The position numbers and the translations under genes are program-made. A DNA stretch of 64,000 bases from Methylophaga sp. (GTDB lineage Bacteria > Pseudomonadota > Gammaproteobacteria > Nitrosococcales > Methylophagaceae): positions 1 to 64,000 of the forward strand of contig DRHW01000001.1 in assembly GCA_011053005.1 (NCBI GenBank). The letters are read 5' to 3'. Within the stretch, counting starts at the first letter, position 1, and each line of letters begins with the position of its first letter. The notes below the pieces were generated by a model. That model was given only the letters and a program-made list of their open reading frames with translations, searched no databases and was not told the DNA's origin. Positions 30,328-39,952 of this stretch are shown here, piece after piece.

Positions 30328-31452
30328 TTAACTTAGTACCTTTATTGGAATAATTTTTTCTGGATGTGATACTTGTTGCTGACGGGCAATTCGTTGGCGT
30401 ATTTCTCGTTCCAACTCATCAACAATCGATTTATTATCGACTTTATGGCTAGGCTTGCCATCAACATAAAGTAAGTTCGGCTCACCACCGGTTAGGCCAA
30501 ATGTCGCTTCTTTTGCTTCACCAGGACCATTAACCACACAACCTATCACTGCCACATCCATTGGCTCTAAAATATCTTCTAGCCGACGCTCTAATTCATT
30601 AACCGTTGAAATAACATCAAATTGTTGACGTGAACAAGATGGACAGGCAATTAAGTTAATGCCTTTATTTCTAATTCTAAGGCTTTTCAATATATCAAAA
30701 CCGACACGAATTTCTTCAATAGGATCAGCAGCAAGCGATACTCTAATCGTGTCTCCGATACCATCTGCCAGTAACATACCTAAACCAATAGCAGATTTCA
30801 CAGAGCCTGAACGTAAACCTCCTGCTTCTGTAATACCAAGATGTAAGGGCTGTTCAATTTGTGATGCTAATTTCCGATATGCCTGCACTGTCATAAAGAC
30901 ATCCGATGCTTTTAGGCTGACCTTAAACTCGGGATAATTAAGTCTATCTAAAATATCAATATGTCGTAATGCAGATTCAACTAAAGCATCAGGGGTAGGT
31001 TCACCATATTTTTTCTGTAACTCTTTTTCTAAAGACCCTGCATTAACGCCAATTCTAATAGGAATACCATGATCACGAGCACTATCTATTACCGAGCGAA
31101 CACGATCTTCACGACCGATATTACCTGGATTAATGCGTAAACAATCGACACCTAATTCTGCAACACGTAGTGCAATTTTATAGTCAAAGTGAATGTCAGC
31201 GACGAGCGGTATATTCACTCTCTTCTTTATTTCACCAAAGGCTTCGGCGGCATCCATACTCGGTACAGAAACACGGACTATATCAGCGCCAACATCTTGT
31301 AATGCCATGATTTGTGCAACGGTTGCATTCACATCACAAGTTTCTGTGTTTGTCATACTTTGTACGGCAATTGGCGCATCGCCGCCCACGGGCACATTAC
31401 CGACCATAATTTGTCTAGATTTTCTACGAATGATATTAGTCGGTGCGGACAT
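30328..31452 (-). CDS. ispG: 4-hydroxy-3-methylbut-2-enyl diphosphate synthase
   Basis: Fe-S enzyme of the MEP isoprenoid pathway (GcpE). 374 aa. The cluster ligands are visible as [11 protein letters not shown] and [13 protein letters not shown]; the TIM-barrel part starts QSMTNTET near 30. Overlaps rodZ by one base, part of the conserved pilW-rodZ-ispG-hisS block. Confidence 0.97.
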   Translation of the reverse strand: MSAPTNIIRRKSRQIMVGNVPVGGDAPIAVQSMTNTETCDVNATVAQIMALQDVGADIVRVSVPSMDAAEAFGEIKKRVNIPLVADIHFDYKIALRVAELGVDCLRINPGNIGREDRVRSVIDSARDHGIPIRIGVNAGSLEKELQKKYGEPTPDALVESALRHIDILDRLNYPEFKVSLKASDVFMTVQAYRKLASQIEQPLHLGITEAGGLRSGSVKSAIGLGMLLADGIGDTIRVSLAADPIEEIRVGFDILKSLRIRNKGINLIACPSCSRQQFDVISTVNELERRLEDILEPMDVAVIGCVVNGPGEAKEATFGLTGGEPNLLYVDGKPSHKVDNKSIVDELEREIRQRIARQQQVSHPEKIIPIKVLS

Positions 31453-32411
31453 TAAGATTCTGCTCCTAAAGTAAATCTTGCTACATCTTTTTGTGTAAAA
31501 GCTGAAGGGTCAAATAATTTATCATTAAATCTAACTTGTGAAACAGATGCTCGACCCAACATAACGTTAAACGGCGCAGTCCCCGTCAATACAATTGAAT
31601 CATTTTTTGTCATTAATTTTTTAAGTAACACTTTGTCGTCTGCATCTTTCACTTGCACCCAGCAATCATCAGTAAAACGTAAATCAAGCGAAGCTTGTCC
31701 TGATGCAGATGCCGCCACATTATCATCCATTGTTTGTTCTGTATCTTGTGATGCAACTGAATCTGATGCTTGCTCCGTCATCCCTTCAGTATTTTGTTTA
31801 GCTTGTTCGGTATCAACCAATGCTTCAGGCTCGGTACTAACAAGTTGTTCAACTTCATTTATGTCTTGTTGTGTTTCAGGCATAACAGTGACATTTTGCA
31901 AGCTAGCGGGCTCATCGGTAATATTGCTACTAACCTCAGTAATAGGAAATAAAGATGAAGGTTCATCAATTGTTGCCACTTCCGCCGCCTCACTAGCCTG
32001 TTCGTTTTGTTGCATCTGCTGATAAGTAAACCAACCAATAACGGCAATGGTAATAATCAAAAAACTTGGGAACCAGACAATTTTCTTATGAGTAATTTCA
32101 ACCTGATGCTTCCTACTCATCAGGCTAGGCTCATCAACAATATACTCAGTATTAAACGCTGCTAAAAATTCATCTTCTGGCAAACCAAGAAATTTTACAT
32201 AATTAGAAAAATATCCACGAGCATATGCACGGCCATGAAGATCAGCCCACTGTTCATTTTCAATAAGCTCGATGGTTTGTTTTGTAAGCCGTAACTCAGT
32301 GGCAACGTGAGCTATCGTTAGATTTTTTGCTTGCCTAGCATGACTAAGACGTTCGCCAAGAGTTGGCTTCTTTTCAATTGCTACGTGATGATCATTTACA
32401 TCTGGAATCAT
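31452..32411 (-). CDS. rodZ: RodZ-like cytoskeletal membrane protein
   Basis: Links MreB filaments to the membrane and elongasome. 319 aa: cytoplasmic helix-turn-helix domain at about 17-80 ([20 protein letters not shown]), a membrane helix near 112-130 ([17 protein letters not shown]), an acidic Glu/Ser/Thr/Gln-rich periplasmic linker, and a C-terminal DUF4115 domain ([16 protein letters not shown]). Located where rodZ normally lies, between pilW and ispG. The linker is longer and more acidic than in E. coli. Confidence 0.92.
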   Translation of the reverse strand: MIPDVNDHHVAIEKKPTLGERLSHARQAKNLTIAHVATELRLTKQTIELIENEQWADLHGRAYARGYFSNYVKFLGLPEDEFLAAFNTEYIVDEPSLMSRKHQVEITHKKIVWFPSFLIITIAVIGWFTYQQMQQNEQASEAAEVATIDEPSSLFPITEVSSNITDEPASLQNVTVMPETQQDINEVEQLVSTEPEALVDTEQAKQNTEGMTEQASDSVASQDTEQTMDDNVAASASGQASLDLRFTDDCWVQVKDADDKVLLKKLMTKNDSIVLTGTAPFNVMLGRASVSQVRFNDKLFDPSAFTQKDVARFTLGAES

Positions 32412-33185
32412 TTAATACTGTCCTTTGGTAACCTGTAGCGTCTCATCTGAATCGGGGAAGCGTGCACGTAAGATTAAGGTATAACTAGCAATAGCATCTC
32501 GGTCACCCATTTTTTTTGCTAATTTTGTCGCTAATAGTAATGCTTGTGGTGTCCAAGGTGAAACAGCCCGATGACGATCCAGATAAGACTTCGCTTTGTC
32601 ATATTCAATATTCAAATAACTGAGCTCTGCCATTTGTAATAATGACTTACTCAATTTTGGATTAATTTGTAGCGCTTTACGGAAATACTCCTCCGCTAAG
32701 GTCGCATCAGGAATTAAACCAACACAAATTCCTGCATTTTCAAGTGCTTGGTCAGCACTGGTATAAAGCGGATTTTTTATCGCTTCTAAAAATCGTTGTT
32801 CAGCTTCTTTATAACGTTTTTGTTGGCATAAAAACACACCATAATTATTTTGTGCTTCAGAGTAATCAGGGGCGCGTGAAACAGCTTCTTTGAAATGCTT
32901 TTCAGCCTTATCCATTTCCCCCAAACGCTGATATAAAACACCTATAGTATTATGTGTGCTTGGTAAGTTTGGGTTTTGCTCTAACGAACGCTGCAGCTTG
33001 TCTAATGCCACTTTATAATCGCCTCGCTGCATATAGTTGAGGCCTAATTCCATGTTGATTGCTGCAGCTTTAGCATCTGCCGAAGTATTATCATTCGGTG
33101 TGCGCGCAACACCTGATGATGCACAGCCGGCCAAAACAACAAGTAACGATAGCACGATAGACTTTATTGTAAGTCGCATCATCAT
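32412..33185 (-). CDS. pilW: type IV pilus biogenesis lipoprotein PilW/PilF
   Basis: Outer-membrane pilotin that stabilises the type IV pilus secretin. 257 aa with a lipoprotein signal ending [11 protein letters not shown] (lipidated Cys at about 21) and at least five tetratricopeptide repeats ([20 protein letters not shown] and following). ATGA overlap with the rlmN stop. No pilus structural gene is in the window, but the presence of this protein implies type IV pili elsewhere in the genome. Confidence 0.92.
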   Translation of the reverse strand: MMMRLTIKSIVLSLLVVLAGCASSGVARTPNDNTSADAKAAAINMELGLNYMQRGDYKVALDKLQRSLEQNPNLPSTHNTIGVLYQRLGEMDKAEKHFKEAVSRAPDYSEAQNNYGVFLCQQKRYKEAEQRFLEAIKNPLYTSADQALENAGICVGLIPDATLAEEYFRKALQINPKLSKSLLQMAELSYLNIEYDKAKSYLDRHRAVSPWTPQALLLATKLAKKMGDRDAIASYTLILRARFPDSDETLQVTKGQY

Positions 33186-34282
33186 AAAGCAGCAATCGCT
33201 TTTTCTGCTGCAAGACGACGTTCTTTTCTACGGGTTTTATCTTGTACTTCACCCGCTAATTGCCCGCAAGCAGCCACGATATCATCACCGCGCGTTTTTC
33301 TCACTGTCGCGACTAATCCTGCATCCGTTAATTGTTGTTGAAACCGTGTAATAACTGTTCTAGATGAGCACACATAATCCGTTCCCGGAAATGGATTAAA
33401 CGGGATTAAATTTATTTTAGTCGGTAGATCTTTCAAAATACGAATCAAATCTTTGGCATCTTGGGCCGAATCATTAATGTCTTTCAACATCACATATTCA
33501 ATCGTAATGTGACGTCGCTGCTCAACATCCACATATCGTTTACACGCGGCTAATAACTCAGCAATAGGATATTTATCATTCAGCGGGATAATTTCACTAC
33601 GCAATTTATCATTCGCAGCATGCAGTGATATTGCCAAGCTGACATGACAATCTTCACGCAAGCGATCAATCATTGGCACCATACCAGATGTACTCAATGT
33701 GACGCGACGCCATGAAATGCCATAGGCTAAATCATCGCGCATCAAGTTCATCGCAGAAATGACATTATTGTAATTAGCTAATGGTTCGCCCATACCCATC
33801 ATCACGACATTTGTTACCACGCGATTACCTTTAGGATCTTTACCTAAAGCCTCATTGGCCAACCAAACTTGGCCAATAATTTCACTAGCGGTCAAATTAC
33901 GATTAAAGCCTTGTTGAGCAGTAGAGCAAAACGTACATGCCAGCGCGCACCCTACTTGTGACGATACACACAAAGTACCACGGCCTTTTTCAGGAATGTA
34001 CACCGTTTCAATTGAATTACCGCATGATAGTCTGACAATCCACTTTCGTGTGCCATCTTTTGATATATGCTCATGAAGCACTTCAGGAGGTTTAATTTCT
34101 GCAACTTCTAATAATTTTTCACGTAACACTTTGCTCAAATTCGTCATTTCAGCAAAATCTACGACTCGATATTGATGGATCCATTGTAATAACTGGCGCG
34201 CACGGAAAGGCTTTTCATCAATTTGATTAAAAAACGTTTCTAGACCTTTAAGATCTAAACCAAGTAGATTCGTACGCAACAT
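33182..34282 (-). CDS. rlmN: 23S rRNA/tRNA adenosine C2 methyltransferase
   Basis: Radical SAM enzyme methylating A2503 of 23S rRNA and A37 of some tRNAs. 366 aa. The CxxxCxxC cluster motif is CALACTFCS near 112-120, preceded by [20 protein letters not shown]; the resolving cysteine lies near the C-terminus in VAACGQL. 16 bases after ndk. Confidence 0.97.
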   Translation of the reverse strand: MLRTNLLGLDLKGLETFFNQIDEKPFRARQLLQWIHQYRVVDFAEMTNLSKVLREKLLEVAEIKPPEVLHEHISKDGTRKWIVRLSCGNSIETVYIPEKGRGTLCVSSQVGCALACTFCSTAQQGFNRNLTASEIIGQVWLANEALGKDPKGNRVVTNVVMMGMGEPLANYNNVISAMNLMRDDLAYGISWRRVTLSTSGMVPMIDRLREDCHVSLAISLHAANDKLRSEIIPLNDKYPIAELLAACKRYVDVEQRRHITIEYVMLKDINDSAQDAKDLIRILKDLPTKINLIPFNPFPGTDYVCSSRTVITRFQQQLTDAGLVATVRKTRGDDIVAACGQLAGEVQDKTRRKERRLAAEKAIAAL

Positions 34283-34298
34283 ATATTATTTCGCTCGC

Positions 34299-34730
34299 TT
34301 ATCGAGTGCGTGCACAAAGTTGATCTTCAGTGAAGAAGTATGCAATTTCACGCGCTGCACTTTCAGCTGAATCAGAACCGTGTGCTGCATTTTCGTCGAT
34401 GCTTTCTGCGAAATCTGCACGGATAGTGCCCGCTTCAGCATCCGCTGGGTTAGTTGCGCCCATCAAATCACGGTTTTTCAATATAGCGCCTTCGCCTTCT
34501 AAGACTTGAACCATAACAGGACCAGAAGTCATGAAGCTAACAAGGTCTTTAAAGAAACCGCGTTCGCTATGCTCAGCATAAAAACCTTCTGCTTGCGCTT
34601 GTGTTAGATGAATCATTCTTGCTGCTACGATGCTTAGACCTGCTTTTTCAAAGCGTGAATAAATATCACCAATAACATTTTTTGCCACTGCGTCTGGTTT
34701 GATAATAGAAATTGTGCGTTCAATCGCCAT
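34299..34730 (-). CDS. ndk: nucleoside diphosphate kinase
   Basis: Transfers the gamma phosphate between nucleoside triphosphates. 143 aa, canonical. Starts [17 protein letters not shown] and carries the phospho-histidine motif in [13 protein letters not shown] near 113-125. First gene of the long minus-strand operon; promoter expected in 34731-34904, shared with divergent nadK. Confidence 0.98.
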   Translation of the reverse strand: MAIERTISIIKPDAVAKNVIGDIYSRFEKAGLSIVAARMIHLTQAQAEGFYAEHSERGFFKDLVSFMTSGPVMVQVLEGEGAILKNRDLMGATNPADAEAGTIRADFAESIDENAAHGSDSAESAAREIAYFFTEDQLCARTR

Positions 34731-34904
34731 CTGGAATCTCCGATATGGATAGTTAAGTAAAAATCAAACTATTTTAGCATTTTATGGCTAATGTGTTAGG
34801 TCTATTTGAAATAGAATTTGCTATCAATATTTTAGTTTTGGATTTCTATCCCAAAACAATTACTATCTTGTCTATATAATATTTTTTAGAGTGTCGCAAT
34901 TTGT

Positions 34905-35777
34905 ATGAACTCAGTTTTTGAACGCATAGGCCTTTTTATTCGCAAAGACGATCCCGTCTTGGAAAAAGCAGTGATTCAAGTTACTGAGTTTTTACTATCA
35001 CAATCGCGAACTATTTTTGTCAATGAAGCGCTTAGCTTTTTACCTGACTTAGATGTCATTTCGATTAAAAGTTTCCCAGAACATGGCGATCTAACTATCG
35101 CGATTGGTGGCGATGGTACTTTATTATCAGCATCAAGAGCGCTCGCTGGTAGCGGAATGCCTCTCGTTGGTATAAATGTTGGTCGCTTAGGATTTTTAGC
35201 CGATCTCACTTTAGCGAAATTAGCTCCACAATTATCAGAAATTTTAGCGGGTCATTATCGTGAAGACACACGATTTTTAATGCAGGCTAGCATTATTAAT
35301 AAAACTGAACAATTTGTAGGCAAAGCAATGAATGATGTTGTAGTGCACTCTCATCAAAGCTTACATATGATCGAATTTGAAACCTATATCAATGGTCGAT
35401 TTTTAAACAGTCAGCGTGCTGATGGCTTAGTCATTGCATCACCAACTGGCTCCACCGCCTATGCAATGTCAGCTGGGGGTCCGATTTTAGATGTTAATCT
35501 TGACGCTTTAGTATTAGCGACCGTTTGTCCTCATACGCTGAGTAACCGGCCTTTGGTCGTTGCGGCTGACAGTATTATCGACATTGTATTAAGCGACAAT
35601 AATGATACTTCAGCCATGGTCACCTGCGATGGACGTCCAGGCCAAGTCTTACAAGCGGGCGATATCATTCGTATTAAACGCCATCCCAATACCGTTAAAT
35701 TATTACATTTGGAAGATCATGACCATTATTCAATCCTACGAGCCAAACTTGAATGGGGACGTAAACTAACATGCTAA
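34905..35777 (+). CDS. nadK: NAD kinase
   Basis: Phosphorylates NAD to NADP. 290 aa. GGDG motif in IAIGGDGTLLSASR near 66-79, GINVGRLGFLADL and the DGLVIASPTGSTAYA segment are all intact. Overlaps recN by seven bases, a widely conserved pair. Confidence 0.97.
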   Translation: MNSVFERIGLFIRKDDPVLEKAVIQVTEFLLSQSRTIFVNEALSFLPDLDVISIKSFPEHGDLTIAIGGDGTLLSASRALAGSGMPLVGINVGRLGFLADLTLAKLAPQLSEILAGHYREDTRFLMQASIINKTEQFVGKAMNDVVVHSHQSLHMIEFETYINGRFLNSQRADGLVIASPTGSTAYAMSAGGPILDVNLDALVLATVCPHTLSNRPLVVAADSIIDIVLSDNNDTSAMVTCDGRPGQVLQAGDIIRIKRHPNTVKLLHLEDHDHYSILRAKLEWGRKLTC

Positions 35778-37444
35778 CTAATTTAAGTGTTCGTGATCTT
35801 GCGGTCGTCGATGACCTAGAATTAAGCTTCGCCAATGGTATGACATCACTAACTGGCGAAACCGGTGCTGGCAAATCCATTTTAGTCGACGCAATGAGCC
35901 TTGTGCTGGGTGATCGTGCAGATTCAAATATGATCCGTTTTGGCGAAGAACGTGCTGAAATTGCAGCGAGTTTTGATACATCGAAAAACCCTGTCTTACA
36001 AAAATGGCTAGTAGAGCAAGAACTTGATGATGACGAGCAATGCCATCTTCGTAGAACCATAAATAAAGATGGTCGTTCGCGTGCTTATATTAATGGCAGA
36101 ACCGTACCGCTTAGCCAGTTACGCGGTGTTAGTGAACGGACAATTGATATCCACGGTCAACATGCGCATCAATCTTTAGTTCGCAGCGAAACACAACGAC
36201 TATTACTCGATACGGTAGCCCAAACAAAACCCTTATTAAGTGATTTAGCCATTGCCTACAAACAATGGCAAACAACTAAGCAACAACTTGCTGAAATGAA
36301 ACAACAATCACAAGATCACGCTGCTCGCTTAGAATTATTGCAATATCAGGTTAAAGAGCTTGATCCATTAGAACTTACTGATGAATTTGTTGAGCAACTA
36401 TTGCTCGATCAACGACTAATTGCTCATGCATCACAATTAATGGCCGCCGCTGAGTCAGGCTTGCATCAAATATTCGATCAAGAAGAAGGTGCTGCTTACG
36501 ACATTATCGCCAAAGTATTAGCTGATTTAGAAAAACTTCAGGCTATCGAGCCACAATTTGCTAATTTAGTAGAAACACTAAATTCAACCGTTATCCAGCT
36601 GGATGAGTGTAGTACTGAATTACGCCATTATTTAGATAATACCGAGCTTGATCCTAGCCGTTTGGATGATATCGAATCGCAATTAACCGTCTTACACAAT
36701 CTTGCCCGTAAACATCACATAGAAATTGAAGCGCTGCCTAAACACTATCAGCAATTGTGCGACGAATTAACAAGCTTAGAAAACTTGAGTAATCAAAATG
36801 AACAGCTTCAACAAGTATTGCTTGAACAAGAGAAAGCATGTCGTGGTTTATGTCAAAAACTCAGCCAACAAAGATTAAAAGCGGCTAAACCTTTAGCTGA
36901 AGATATCACCCAAACCATACAACAACTTGCTATACCCGGCGGTAGAATTGAGTTTGTAGTAACACCGATGGCAAATGAAAAATTTACGGAAACGGGCGCA
37001 GATAATATTCAGCTATTAGTCAGTACGAATCCCGGTCAAGCAGCAGGTGAATTAGGCAAGGTTGCCTCTGGTGGCGAACTAGCGCGGATCAGCCTTGCTA
37101 TTCAGGTTGTAACGGCGGGTACACGCAGTGTGCCTACATTAGTATTTGATGAAGTCGATGTCGGCATCGGTGGAGGAATTGCGGAAATTGTTGGCAGTCA
37201 TTTAAGAAAGCTAGCAAAAACCCAACAGGTTATTTGTATTACTCATCTTCCGCAGGTTGCTGCGCAAGCACATCAGCAATTACAAGTGAATAAAAAACAA
37301 GGTCGAGATAGTACGCATATTGAAATTAACCAACTTGATCAACATCAACGAATTGAAGAAATCGCGCGCATGTTAGGCGGTGTTAATTTAACGGAAACAA
37401 CCCGCCTACATGCAAAAGAAATGCTAGAAAACACGCACGATTAA
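35771..37444 (+). CDS. recN: DNA repair protein RecN
   Basis: SMC-like ATPase acting in double-strand break repair. 557 aa. N-terminal Walker A GETGAGKSILVDAM near 28-41, central coiled coils between roughly 150 and 370, and the C-terminal signature LGKVASGGELARISLA plus Walker B VFDEVDVGIGGG. I see no canonical LexA box upstream, as the gene overlaps nadK. Confidence 0.97.
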   Translation: MLTNLSVRDLAVVDDLELSFANGMTSLTGETGAGKSILVDAMSLVLGDRADSNMIRFGEERAEIAASFDTSKNPVLQKWLVEQELDDDEQCHLRRTINKDGRSRAYINGRTVPLSQLRGVSERTIDIHGQHAHQSLVRSETQRLLLDTVAQTKPLLSDLAIAYKQWQTTKQQLAEMKQQSQDHAARLELLQYQVKELDPLELTDEFVEQLLLDQRLIAHASQLMAAAESGLHQIFDQEEGAAYDIIAKVLADLEKLQAIEPQFANLVETLNSTVIQLDECSTELRHYLDNTELDPSRLDDIESQLTVLHNLARKHHIEIEALPKHYQQLCDELTSLENLSNQNEQLQQVLLEQEKACRGLCQKLSQQRLKAAKPLAEDITQTIQQLAIPGGRIEFVVTPMANEKFTETGADNIQLLVSTNPGQAAGELGKVASGGELARISLAIQVVTAGTRSVPTLVFDEVDVGIGGGIAEIVGSHLRKLAKTQQVICITHLPQVAAQAHQQLQVNKKQGRDSTHIEINQLDQHQRIEEIARMLGGVNLTETTRLHAKEMLENTHD

Positions 37445-37460
37445 AGTTCGTCTTATTGGA

Positions 37461-37877
37461 TTATGTCGCTTCTTGGCAAAGGCGACAAACACCATAAATA
37501 TAAAGACTATGATCAGTCATTTGAAAACCTTTTTCCGCGGCGATAGCCTTCTGGCGCTGCTCAATAACCTCATCGAGAAATTCTTCAATACGATTACAGC
37601 GCACGCATAATAAATGATCATGATGCGTACCATTCTCTAATTCAAAGACCGCGTGACCACCATCGATACTCAAGCGCGAGACTAAACCTGCACCTTCAAA
37701 CTGCGTTAATACTCGGTAAACGGTCGCTAGACCTATTTCCTCCCCCATTTCCAGCAATGCTTTATATACATCTTCCGCACTCATATGGCGTTGCTCAGAT
37801 GATTCTAAAATCTCTAATACCTTTAGCCGTGGAAGGGTGACCTTCAATCCTGCTTTTCTTAAATCCTGACTTTCCAT
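37461..37877 (-). CDS. fur: ferric uptake regulator
   Basis: Fe2+-responsive repressor of iron uptake. 138 aa with winged helix (LKVTLPRLKVLEILESS), HHDHLLCVRCNRIEEF metal-site segment and a second pair of cysteines near the C-terminus (GVCRLC). Convergent with recN and divergent from bamE, as in most gammaproteobacteria. In the gap a short inverted repeat ATGAT (37904-37908) and ATCAT (37915-37919) could be an autoregulatory site, but it is only five bases per arm. Confidence 0.97.
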   Translation of the reverse strand: MESQDLRKAGLKVTLPRLKVLEILESSEQRHMSAEDVYKALLEMGEEIGLATVYRVLTQFEGAGLVSRLSIDGGHAVFELENGTHHDHLLCVRCNRIEEFLDEVIEQRQKAIAAEKGFQMTDHSLYIYGVCRLCQEAT

Positions 37878-37954
37878 TGTATTTGATGCCTCGTCGAAAC
37901 TGTATGATTAGCGTATCATCGCAACTTGGTTAATTAATATAGTACTTAATATAA

Positions 37955-38497
37955 ATGAAAAAGCATCTCATTTACACCTTTTCCATCTTAATCTTATCTC
38001 TTAGCGGTTGTAGCACCGATAAAATTCCTGGCGTTTATCGTATCGATATCCAACAAGGAAACGATGTTACTCAAGATATGATCAATCAACTTAAACCTGA
38101 TATGACCAAAAAACAGGTCGCATATGTAATGGGTACGCCGTTACTGATTGATACCTTCCATCCTGACCGTTGGGATTATATTTATAGCTTTCACCCGGGT
38201 AACGGCGATCGCGAACAACGACGCTTAACGCTTTATTTTGCCGATGACCAACTTGAACATATCGAAGGTGATACGCGTACTGTTGCTCGTGAAGATCTAC
38301 CAAAAACTGAGCATGTAGATGCGAATGTTGAAGTGCCATTGACTGAAAGAAAAACGGGAATATTCCAAAGCTTGCTTAATCTAATTGGGTTGGGTGATGA
38401 AGATGAGCAAGAGATTATGGAAGCAAAAACTAAGAAAGTAGAGCCTTCATCTTTAACCCCTACCGATACTAGCGAAACAGAAAATTCGCTGCCTTAA
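37955..38497 (+). CDS. bamE: outer membrane assembly lipoprotein BamE
   Basis: Small lipoprotein subunit of the Bam complex. Signal peptide with lipobox LSLSGC (lipidated Cys at about 19), then the conserved [20 protein letters not shown] and [11 protein letters not shown] motifs. At 180 aa it is longer than E. coli BamE; the extra is a charged C-terminal tail after residue 115. Divergent from fur. Confidence 0.94.
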   Translation: MKKHLIYTFSILILSLSGCSTDKIPGVYRIDIQQGNDVTQDMINQLKPDMTKKQVAYVMGTPLLIDTFHPDRWDYIYSFHPGNGDREQRRLTLYFADDQLEHIEGDTRTVAREDLPKTEHVDANVEVPLTERKTGIFQSLLNLIGLGDEDEQEIMEAKTKKVEPSSLTPTDTSETENSLP

Positions 38498-38506
38498 TAA
38501 CTGCTT

Positions 38507-38541
38507 GGCATCGCTGGAGAATCTTGTTCACCAGCGATGCC
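38507..38541. terminator. bidirectional terminator bamE/can
   Basis: Inverted repeat GGCATCGCTGG (38507-38517) with CCAGCGATGCC (38531-38541), 13-base loop, between the convergent bamE and carbonic anhydrase stops. Little T run. Confidence 0.6.
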
Positions 38542-38551
38542 GATGCATTTA

Positions 38552-39190
38552 TTAGTGGGTTACAACTTCAAACTCGCCTGTTTGCGGGTTAAAGCATAAT
38601 AAATCACCCTCAGGAATATCAAAATACCAACCATGTAGACTCAATACACCTTGCTCTACTCGTTCACGAATACATGAAAAAGTCATCAGGTTAGTCAGTG
38701 ATTCCAATATTGCACGTTGTTCACATGCTTTAATTTGGGCATCAGATGATGCTTTAGGTAAAGCGTTTCGTACCCAAATTTTTGCAGGGTTTGCTATAGA
38801 AACCCATGGGTGAATAAATTTTGATTTTGCGCTAGCTTTGTCATCACTTTCCCACAATGCTTTGATACCGCCGCAACCTGCATGGCCCATAATAATGATG
38901 TTCTCAACTTCCAAATTATTGACTGCAAATTCTAATGCGGCACTTGTACCGTGATAATCCCCTCCTTGTTCGCAAGGGGGAACAAGGTTAGCAACATTAC
39001 GAACGATAAATAAATCGCCCGGATTACAATCCGTTAAAATCGCAGGGTCAACGCGAGAATCACAGCATGCGACCATTAAGGTCTTTGCTGGTTGTCCATC
39101 TTTCATACTGGCATATAATTGACTATCGTCACCAAAATATTGGGTCTGGAAACGCTTAAACCCATCTAATAACTCTTCTGTACTCGCCAT
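38552..39190 (-). CDS. beta-class carbonic anhydrase
   Basis: Interconverts CO2 and bicarbonate. 212 aa. Zinc ligands are visible: Cys and Asp-Arg pair in ACCDSRVDPAIL, then GHAGCGGIKA with His and Cys. LFIVRNVANLVPP is typical. Monocistronic. It is similar in size to the CynT/Can group. Confidence 0.94.
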   Translation of the reverse strand: MASTEELLDGFKRFQTQYFGDDSQLYASMKDGQPAKTLMVACCDSRVDPAILTDCNPGDLFIVRNVANLVPPCEQGGDYHGTSAALEFAVNNLEVENIIIMGHAGCGGIKALWESDDKASAKSKFIHPWVSIANPAKIWVRNALPKASSDAQIKACEQRAILESLTNLMTFSCIRERVEQGVLSLHGWYFDIPEGDLLCFNPQTGEFEVVTH

Positions 39191-39826
39191 ATAATTCTTT
39201 ACCTCAAAAACTTGAAAAATGAATTTATTGTTCGTTTTAGCCTTAGTAGCCTATATTTCCAATTGATAAATCAACTTCACAGGATGCTACTGTATTCACT
39301 GCACCCTCTTGAAAAGAGTCATCATTATAATGACAAACCTTTTAATGTTGAAATTAAAGTGTAATAAGCAGGCCAAAACGAGGATTATTTTTAGGGCGTA
39401 CTTGTAAGTGAAAGTTTCCGCAGGTAAATTTCACACTATTTGAAATGACGGTTAGGTAGTAAATTGAAGCATTTAAACATGGGCGAATTGATATTGTATT
39501 TTCATCAATTGGTTGTCATTGTTAATTAAAGCTACGTATCTGTTAGTCAATAACCCATGATTTAGAAAAGTTAAAATTATTTTAACTCAAGATAAGCTCT
39601 CGGACTTTTTGAACACACTGTGAAAGTACCCGTTTTTTTGACCAACATAATGACAAGCATAACGTTTGCAAAGATTAGTAACAGAAATTACAGCCGGATT
39701 AGCTGTTAGGCTTTAAGATGAGAAAGAACGGAACTTAGCATACTAATCTTAACTATCGAATGGTTTCTTTATATTTATTAAACGTGTCGACTAACTAAGA
39801 GAGTCACTTTCTGAAGATAAATAAAA

Positions 39827-39862
39827 AAATCTGACTGCTTCTAAGTACAAGCAGTCAGATTT
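39827..39862 (-). terminator. second stacked terminator of repeat-protein gene
   Basis: Perfect 14-bp inverted repeat AAATCTGACTGCTT (39827-39840) and AAGCAGTCAGATTT (39849-39862), 8-base loop. Reading on the minus strand it is followed by a run of seven T, an ideal Rho-independent terminator. Confidence 0.85.
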
Positions 39863-39888
39863 CCTATATTTCATTGACTCAAAACACC

Positions 39889-39924
39889 AGAGAAGATGAA
39901 TAAATATCTCTATTCATCTTCTCT
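39889..39924 (-). terminator. first stacked terminator of repeat-protein gene
   Basis: Perfect 14-bp inverted repeat AGAGAAGATGAATA (39889-39902) and TATTCATCTTCTCT (39911-39924), 8-base loop. It starts 28 bases after the repeat-gene stop; T run moderate (GGTGTTTT). Confidence 0.75.
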
Positions 39925-39952
39925 GAAAAGCAATACCCGATATGGCTAAGCT

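Larger units (their letters stand above)
39191..39952. other. long gene-free region upstream of carbonic anhydrase
   Basis: 762 bases with no credible coding frame on either strand. It holds the two strong hairpins at 39827-39924 that belong to the repeat-protein gene, and the promoter region of the carbonic anhydrase gene at its left end. The middle (about 39250-39820) has no repeat, tRNA or recognisable RNA that I can see; a small RNA cannot be excluded. Confidence 0.5.

Noticed and set aside
37904-37919. Fur box in front of fur
   Set aside because: Only five-base arms, ATGAT-N6-ATCAT, with weak match to the 19-bp Fur consensus; noted in the gene entry only.
34905-38497. Horizontal transfer of the nadK-bamE block
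   Set aside because: Gene order and base composition are those expected of the gammaproteobacterial core genome.
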